64,000 nucleotides of DNA from Mermis nigrescens. Lineage: Eukaryota > Nematoda > Enoplea > Mermithida > Mermithidae. A program made the position numbers and the translations under genes. Under the pieces are notes generated by a model. The model ran no database searches, was not told where the DNA came from, and worked only from the letters and a program-made list of their open reading frames with translations. The DNA lies in NCBI GenBank assembly GCA_036768485.1, contig JAVLUZ010000583.1, forward strand, positions 172,501-236,500, written 5' to 3'. The number at the start of each line of letters is the position of its first letter. Position 1 is the stretch's first letter. Below are positions 55,620-64,000 of the stretch, piece by piece.

Positions 55620-58424
55620 GCGGCTAAGAACTGAAATAAACATAAAATTTATAGTCTATTTCACGCAATTTCGGTCATAAATTTTAAAACTATCTACGGC
55701 AATAAGCTGACAGATTGCGATGATAGTATTGATCTGATACATAAATATCGTAACCCTCGGCCTACTGTCGACGAAAATTCTTAGAATTTATGCACGAAGT
55801 TATGTGAAATAGACTATAGTATTAAGGTCTCGTTTCACATAAGCTGACACCTTTCACTGAATGATTTTCATGATGTTTTAAATCATAATTCTATTAATCA
55901 TTTTGAATTGACGTTGACAAAAATCCTTTAAAAGCGCGAGATTTTTCGAAACAGACTGGCATAATGCGTTGTAAAAGGTTGAAGCGCGCTGTGTAAACTG
56001 ATTTAAAATAAGCAATAGGTTTACAAAGGAAAGACGGAACGAACACTTTTAGAACTGTCGTTCGCAGCTTACAAAGCAGCAGGTTACAAAGCTCTTATGG
56101 TGACTTACGAAAATCCAGCTATTACAAAAATTAAACAGACCCCTTGTTTTGTAAAGTGTAGGCAATGAGTTTGATCGTCATGCACCGGGTTGAAATGCTA
56201 AAGTTTGCTTCACGAAACCTTGTACATGGATCACAATTCTTGAGTCGATGTAAATTGATTACAAAAGCGGTTTAAACTGCAGCGGCAATCACGATACTGT
56301 GCACAGAACTTGATAAGCATATGAAGTTCACTACGCAAAATTTGATAACAGTAAGCCGACTAGAAATCACTTTTGTAGCTGCTCGCTAGATCGCTGCAAA
56401 TTGATTTTCAAATTTTTCGTGAAATAGACTAGAGACGACAGGAAACTTGCTGCAAAACAGATTTTGTTTTCATCTACACCTGCGATACTTTGCTAAATCA
56501 AAAGTCATTAAGACAGCATTCCTTTACGTCCGAAATTATCACTTATATTTTATATTTCATTTTCGTAAAAAATATAAGGTGTTATAATTAATCAAAAAAG
56601 GTCATTGATTGAGAATACTACAGTACAAACGAGTGTAGAATTTTTTGAACAATCTTATAATCTATTTTATGAAATCGGTTGCACGGTAATCAATTTTTAG
56701 CGCGATTTAGCTAGCAGCTACAAAATTCGCTTCTAGGAAGCTTACTGGATTATAGTTATGCATAGTAAACCTTATTAATGCTTTTCGCGAGTGCTCGGCA
56801 CAAGATCATGATTGCTGCTGCAGTTTCAGACGCTGTTTTAGTCGATTTACATTTTCTCAAGTACCTCTTGTGATCTATGCACAAGGTTTTGGTGAAACAG
56901 TATATATATATCTGACTATTCATTAGTGTAAACCTTAAGTTGTAGTTAGATGCATTTGTAAAAATTTGAGTTTAAACTGCGCAGTTTACATTTAAAAACG
57001 ATCTTTTTAATAATTATTGCGTTTGGCTCTTGACGCACTTTACTCTGTGAAAATTTCATAGTGTTTATTAAGGGCAGGTGGTGACTGGTCACGTAACTAT
57101 CGTAACAGCTGTGAATTTTACCTAAGATTACTCCGTTTTCATTGAAATCTATCCTAGAACACTGCCATCATCAGAGCAGCAAAAAATTTTCGACAAGCTG
57201 AGGATATATATACAATGTGCTTTCGCCTTGCCCAGCAGTATTCGTTTTGGTAACATTTCAGAATCAAGTTAATTGAACAGAATGCAAAGTGTTGAAAATA
57301 ACAAAACTTTAGTTTTAGCATTTTCTCCACGTTTTTTGGGATTTTATTGCACAAACTCACATCTGAAGCTTTGCAGTACAATAATTTTGTATGAATCAGC
57401 TTTTCTCTTCAATCGATGATAGCACGAACACTGCTGATTTTGCTCTCTTGTGCATATATGCTTTATATGGAAAGAATTTTCATAGCTAGCTGTGCTGACC
57501 TCATTTCATACACTGACGACTCTGATTTCTGTTTTATTTTGCTCGACGTGTGAGCATACTTGGGTTAGTGGTCAAATTCTGGGAGGGTCTGGACTGGATG
57601 GTTCGATATTCCAAAAAATCGCGAAAAACATGCCGAAAACCTGAGTTAGATTTTCAGGGGGTCGAACCCGCGCCTCCCCCAACGCCCACGTTGCACCTGA
57701 CTTCCATTTAATCTAATCGCGCTGAAATGAATTCGGAACTTTTATTCTTTATGAATCCGCTGTGACCAAATCTTTTAGAAGTATACGATATGGTTTGAGC
57801 TATTTTAAGTAAGGCACATAGCTGGTCTTGTGGGGACGAAAATTTCGAAGTTAAATATCTCGGAAACTGTATGGAGATATGCAAAAATTATGATTTTTAA
57901 GGCGATTCCTAACATGCTCTATATACACTGCAGAAAAAAATAAAGAAATTGAAAACATTTCATTGATCAATTAAATGCAAAAATTATGTCATTGATGATT
58001 TCCCGGCATTCCATCCGAGCTCGACTTTGCTACGAAAAATTTCGACTCGCCTTTCGCTCAATTCCAATGTTTTGACACAAACTGAATAATTCTTTGGAAA
58101 GCGCTAAATTTTGTGGTGACTTATTTACCATGTCTCGCTCAAACTTGGACTCGGAAGACTAGAATTACGCAAAAACAACCTATGCGGTGCGAAGTGCCTG
58201 AAAATTTTGCGCTTTTTAGCTCAGAAGCGTGCTGAACTCAAATTTGACGGTTCTTAAAATATACTTCATGAATTTTTATTTTTTTTTCTGTTCGGGGGAC
58301 CCTTGTAAAAAACTCGAACTTTCAAAATTTAAGGGATCTACACCTCTGTGCCTGTGTGTTAAAAGCCTTAATTTTTTTTGACCCCAGACCTGTCTGACTC
58401 CAGGATAGTCTTGCTGCTCACGTT
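55620..58424. other. gene-free interval with possible MITE-A relative
   Basis: No coding region supported. 57556-57702 begins CATACTTGGG and ends CCCCCAACGCCCACGTTG, reminiscent of MITE-A ends, but the flanks show no duplication. Confidence 0.35.
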
Positions 58425-59535
<1,111 letters not shown>

Positions 59536-60589
59536 AAACATAAATTATGCGAATTCCTTTATATGTGGTTTTTCAAGGTCGGTACCTATGCATTATTTTC
59601 AGATGTAACTACGTATTTAATAAGTGCTTCATAAATAAGCAAAGTAAATCAAGGTGCCGGTATAAATAACGCTATATCCTTCAAAATTTTATCGAATCTG
59701 CATTCACCGGTTTTCTAGGAATATTCTAGAAAAGATATTCTAGAAAATATTCTAGAATATCTTTTGAAATTGAAAAAAAACTTACATTTAGTTTAAACTT
59801 ACATTTAAAGTTTAAAATAAACTTGTAAATAAGTGTGTACTTTATAGCTAATAATGGAATTTTTTAAAAAGTTAGTAGTCATTGGGAAAAACGGTGGGGA
59901 TATATTCTAGAAAAGATCCCCCTTCTTAACAACGCACTCGTTTGGGCCCTAATAACTGGGCCACCAGAACGTTCTAGTATTTTCACGTGTTCTTCACGTG
60001 TCGCACAACATTTCAACAATAGGTTTATTCCTTCATTCGCGCAACGCGTATTGATCATCGAATGAATACGAAATTGGCTCTTTCGCACCTATAAAAATGT
60101 TTGCTGCAGAACGTACAATATTTTACGTTGAATGACGTTATCCCTTGGCGATCTTGCGGCGAAACTAACACCCAATGTAACTGCGCGTATTCAAATATTT
60201 TTGGACAGCTTCCGTTGAGCTGCAAAACGGCTTTAAACTGCTTATTTATACAAACAAGAAGTTCTGCTTGAATGTTCGTTGCCTGTGTTGAACAAAACTA
60301 AGGTATATTCGTGTTTTCAACGCTAGAGAGACTATGGACTATGCCTGAAATAACTTGTCGTAATTTTTCACGTCTCCGCGTCCTCGTGCATGATTGTTTT
60401 TTTCTAAATTGAATATATCTGTTTTTATTCCGCTGGATATTTGTACTTAAGTTATGGTTTTTACACTTTCACGTGACATTGGGAATTTATGTGGCGCTGT
60501 CAGTCGCGTTTTTTGCAGCACTTTACTTTCCAATTTCGGTCTGTTGCGTAAAGCTGTTCGCGACATTTTTAAAAATATTTATTAAAGCC
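59536..60589. other. gene-free interval
   Basis: It contains a cluster of TATTCTAGAAAA words forming small hairpins at 59710-59765. No gene supported. Confidence 0.4.
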
Positions 60590-60998
60590 CACACATGCAC
60601 ATAGGGGGTATTACCCCCTGAGGGGTCAGCTAGACCGGTACTGTCCGGCGATTTTGAGCAAACAGGTCTTGTTATGCATCATTTTTGACATCAAAATCAG
60701 TAAAAATGTCAAAATTTTTCCGGCGCTTCGCGCCAGATTAGTACTTTTACGTACTTTTTACTCAAAAAGCGCCCAAAATTGATAAAGTTTTGCATTTTTT
60801 AGTGTTAAAAGTGATATAAAGCAGTCAAAATGGACTAAAAATGCTTTTCAAATGTGTTATGAACACGAAAAAACGTTTTATAGGCTATTTTGACCATTTT
60901 GATCATTAAAACAGCAAAAAAATCGTGAACGTTAAATTTACTGTTTTAGATTTTTGGCATTTCACCCCCCCTGGCGACCCTGACATTGTGCACCTATG
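60590..60998 (+). mobile_element. MITE-C copy, 409 bp
   Basis: It starts CACACATGCACATAGGGGG and ends TTGTGCACCTATG. Flanking octamers TTAAAGCC and CTAAAGCC differ at one base. It is collinear with 33940-34354. Confidence 0.8.
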
Positions 60999-62520
60999 CT
61001 AAAGCCGCGAGAAAAGGTAAGAGGTAGCCTCACATGCTATATGTAATTCACTAACGGTTTTCGATTTTTAATTAAAAATCGTGTTTTTTATTAAACCCGC
61101 TAAATGAATTCCATTTATTATGGACAATGTTCAGGATCCGCAGGAGGTGAGATCCCATGACTCGTGCAGTTTAATTCTGAGTTCATTTTTTTGCTAGTCA
61201 AATGATGCAAACATCAGGATAGTCTATATCATATGCTTTTGGTAGTAAGACAAGGTTTTTTAGCACTTTTTAGCCCATTTTTACGTCATCTTATTCTCAA
61301 TTTTAGTTAAAAAAATTCAAAACCTGAATTTCTAGATAATTTTGAGCTAAGTTTATGCATTTTATTGGAATCACAACCTATTTTTGTTTCGAAAATTCAG
61401 TTTTCCAGCGTTTTGTCACATTCGGTTCGAGTTTTATAATTTTTTTTTGAAAAATTTAATATTTTTGTTTATAAAATGGAACAGGATCATTAGGAGCGTA
61501 AAAATCTCGTTTTTGACGCATACCCATAGCTTTTTCTTACACAAGTGGAATCGAATATAACGGTGCTAGCAGATAACACTATTAAGTTAGCATTTTTCAA
61601 CCATGTTCTCGATAACAGTTACTTTTGTTTTTAAACTGAAGTTTTCATTAAGTAGGTTTTGTGTTCATTTATATTCAAATGATATCTCGATCGTTCAGTC
61701 TAAAATATTATCATTTATGGTTACAGCCTTTCGCCATTTTTCGGAAGTTTCCAAAAATTACAAGAAATTCATAGCAAATATTCCCTCATAAGTGTCAAAT
61801 TTTTGGCGTTTGCTCCATGCAATAATGTTTTGACTATATTGGCTTCAATTTGTTCGACTTTTACTTATTTTTCCCGAAATTTTTAGTTTTTATGCTTTAG
61901 AAAGATAGAGCATCGTTAAATACGCCAAAAACCCGGCGTTTTTGATGCTAACCAACCATTTTTGGGCCAAAGACACTCTAAAATTTAACCCCTCCCCATC
62001 CAGAATTCCCATGCAGTGCATGTCTGATTATGTCCGTTCATAATAATTAAATCAACGGCAGTAGTCAGACTCCGCCTTTCGAATCATTTCTTGTTAAAGA
62101 AAGAAATTATCTCGTGATGTATTGTTAGCTCATGGGCCAAACAAAGTGCAGCTCCGCGGTCTGCGCAATTTAGGTTTTTCTCTGTCGATCGTTACAAATA
62201 TTATAAAATGGGGATTTGTGGCTTATTTTTGAAATCGATTTTTTTAAATTTGTAGTAAACTTAATTTCTGCTCAGGCATCGCTTTTCACTGCGTTTAATT
62301 TAACATAATTTTTTTTATTGGCACGGCTCATTTCGCACTGATCAAATTGAAACGTCAGTGTTCGAATAAATTCTGTCGCTCATTTGTGAAGAAAGAGAAA
62401 AATTTGTGTATATTTTACGAATTTTTTCTTGAAGTAACGGCATAAAATTCTATTTTGACGGGTGATTAAGAATAAGAGAAAATTGTATTTTTCCCGTTTG
62501 CTTTCTTCCCAAAGGCAGCA
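60999..62520. other. gene-free interval
   Basis: T-rich sequence without a supported gene, RNA or element end. Confidence 0.4.
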
Positions 62521-62528
62521 AATTTTTG

Positions 62529-62742
62529 GGATCTAGTATACAATTTACCCACCAGCGTTTTTTAGCCGATCCACAATGTATTGTAATGTGTCATGTGTAA
62601 TATATAATGTGTAATATGAACACTTTACACATTACACATTACACACTACACATGACACATTACGTAATACACATTACACATAACACATTACATATTAGAC
62701 ACTACACAAAAAACGTTGGTGGGTAAATTGTATACTAGATCC
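62529..62742. mobile_element. MITE-D, 214 bp, near-perfect hairpin
   Basis: Identical octamers AATTTTTG at 62521-62528 and 62743-62750 flank the inverted ends GGATCTAGTATACAATTTAC and its complement, about 33 bases each. The interior is a palindromic array of ACACATT/AATGTGT words (62575-62705). The whole element could fold into one long hairpin. Confidence 0.92.
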
Positions 62743-62750
62743 AATTTTTG

Positions 62751-63667
62751 ACCCCTCTCAATTTTTATGGAACGTTTGTTGGCTACTTTTAGTGCTTTTT
62801 GCCATTTTGGGCATAAAATTATCAATCGCAGTATTTTTTTGTGCAAGGTCCGTTTGTACATGTATATACACAGGTGGTCCCTAAAAGTCTGTACATTTTT
62901 GTACAGACAAATTTTTGGGTACTATAATGTGGTACAATAGCGATTTTAGTGTGGCAAAAACATAATTGTTCGACCTTTGATAGTGGTTTTTAGCTAATTT
63001 CTTCTTTTCTAAGGGCAAAAATCACTAATAATCGTATCAAAACGGAATATTATAAATATAATAAAAAACATTATAAAAATAAATATTATAAAAATATCAA
63101 AACGAACCCTATTTTTGGAATTATGAAAAAGCGCCAAACGATGCCCAGCAGTATAATCCGAAGTATTTTTCGAGTAGTACTCTGTCCATTCGTTCATTCA
63201 GACATTTTTTGACCATTATTTTGGATAAATTTGATTGTCCAAGTCTTTCCATCGCTGTTATTATCATTTTTCATGCAAACTTAATCATGAATATCCAAGA
63301 AGAGTAAAATACAACGAATAAAAGCATTTTTACGGGTTTTGACGGAGGGGGTTTCAGGAACGACAAAAACATCTAAAAAGATAAATATAAACGCATCATT
63401 TTAGCGCCATAATTAGCCATAAAAACTAATCGTTCACCCCATTCCCCAAAGAAAATCGGTTCACCTCCCCCTCATAGAACTTTTGACCGTGTGCATGGAT
63501 TGTTGATTGTTTTACTGCATTTTGTTCAATTTGTATGCATTTTTTAATTTTTTTCGAAATCGTTGTATGTTTTCATGTTTTAGTAGCATCAGAAACGTCG
63601 GAAAATCGAATAGCGCTGTTCTAGACGCCTATTCACCATTTTGAAAGCAGCAAAAATGGCACCCCCC
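62751..63667. other. gene-free interval
   Basis: AT-rich; a run of ATTATAAAAATA-type words at 63045-63105. No gene supported. Confidence 0.4.
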
Positions 63668-63675
63668 AGAATTCC

Positions 63676-63826
63676 CAGGCACGTAGCTGGCCGTCCTATT
63701 TTGGGGGGACCAAGCCCAAAAAGGCCAAAAATAGCACAAAATAACGTTTAAAAAGTCTTATTTTCCCGATTTTTCTGAATTTGGGGGGTCAGCCAGACCC
63801 CCCGTTCCCCCAGAGCTACGCGCCTG
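63676..63826. mobile_element. MITE-E, 151 bp, hAT-type
   Basis: Identical octamers AGAATTCC at 63668-63675 and 63827-63834 flank CAGGCACGTAGCTGG ... AGAGCTACGCGCCTG. The CAGGCnCGTAGC ends and the 8-bp duplication fit hAT MITEs. Non-coding. Confidence 0.92.
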
Positions 63827-64000
63827 AGAATTCCTCTCACTACAAAGCCCAGTCGAATCGATCACTCTTCGCTCACAGCCAGACATGGCCTCAGGGCGAA
63901 GTGAAGGAAACGCAAAATCTTTCTAACTTGTTTGCGTTAGTTCGTGCAAACGGTCGCGTTGACTGATGCAACCGGTTGCATTAGTTCGTTCAACATTACG

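Noticed and set aside
57556..57702. Further MITE-A copy, or a B-box-bearing SINE (GGGTTCGACCCC on the minus strand)
   Set aside because: Ends only partly match, no duplication of flanks, and no A box at the right distance.

Overview
The window is repeat-rich animal (metazoan) DNA, most likely from an invertebrate with a large, AT-rich, transposon-laden genome. Supporting signs are LTR and non-LTR retrotransposons, many short hAT-type elements with 8-bp target duplications, a tRNA-derived SINE, long (TG)n and (ATG)n microsatellites, a receptor-like membrane-protein fragment and spliced-looking exons. Nothing looks bacterial. The phylum cannot be fixed from sequence alone.

Layout. 1-8.9 kb: sparse host-like fragments on the minus strand (possible exons at 1-408; a seven-transmembrane-receptor-like piece at 1325-1825), MITEs and tandem repeats. 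9.0-11.26 kb: three tightly packed minus-strand genes from a Maverick/Polinton- or adintovirus-like DNA element (companion protein, adenain-like cysteine protease, F54H12.2-like capsid-type protein). The last gene is cut off by the next element. 11.26-24.99 kb: a nearly complete Ty3/Gypsy-class LTR retrotransposon (element 1) with LTRs of about 1.17 kb, a gag-pol gene, and a large third gene (ORF3) that carries a DEDD-family 3'-5' exonuclease domain. 24.99-25.17 kb: a solo LTR of a second family, directly abutting element 1. 27.1-30.7 kb: a decayed CR1/L2-like non-LTR retrotransposon (minus strand). 32.2-33.0 kb: a possible two-exon membrane-protein gene. 33.0-33.9 kb: a hAT transposon remnant. 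34.7-46.3 kb: element 2, a heavily mutated relative of element 1 with the same gag, pol, exonuclease-ORF3 order but a right LTR of only about 185 bp. 46.3-64 kb: mostly gene-free, with foldback elements, minisatellites, tandem repeats, MITEs, a microsatellite complex and a SINE.

How the parts work together. Element 1 shows a full retrotransposition kit: Gag with a CCHC knuckle, aspartic protease, reverse transcriptase, RNase H and a DDE integrase. Two additions stand out. First, the integrase C-terminus carries a segment resembling a PWWP chromatin-reader domain, kept in both elements. Second, ORF3 combines an exonuclease domain, a disordered linker and a second conserved domain I cannot name. 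Both additions survive in the strongly diverged element 2, which argues that they were under selection while the family was active. From memory, DEDDy exonuclease ORF3s have been described in LTR elements of bdelloid rotifers; the PWWP-like tail and the second ORF3 domain are, as far as I can recall, not described. All visible breaks in element 1's genes are short frameshifts, so either the copy is young and just inactivated or the assembly contains indel errors.
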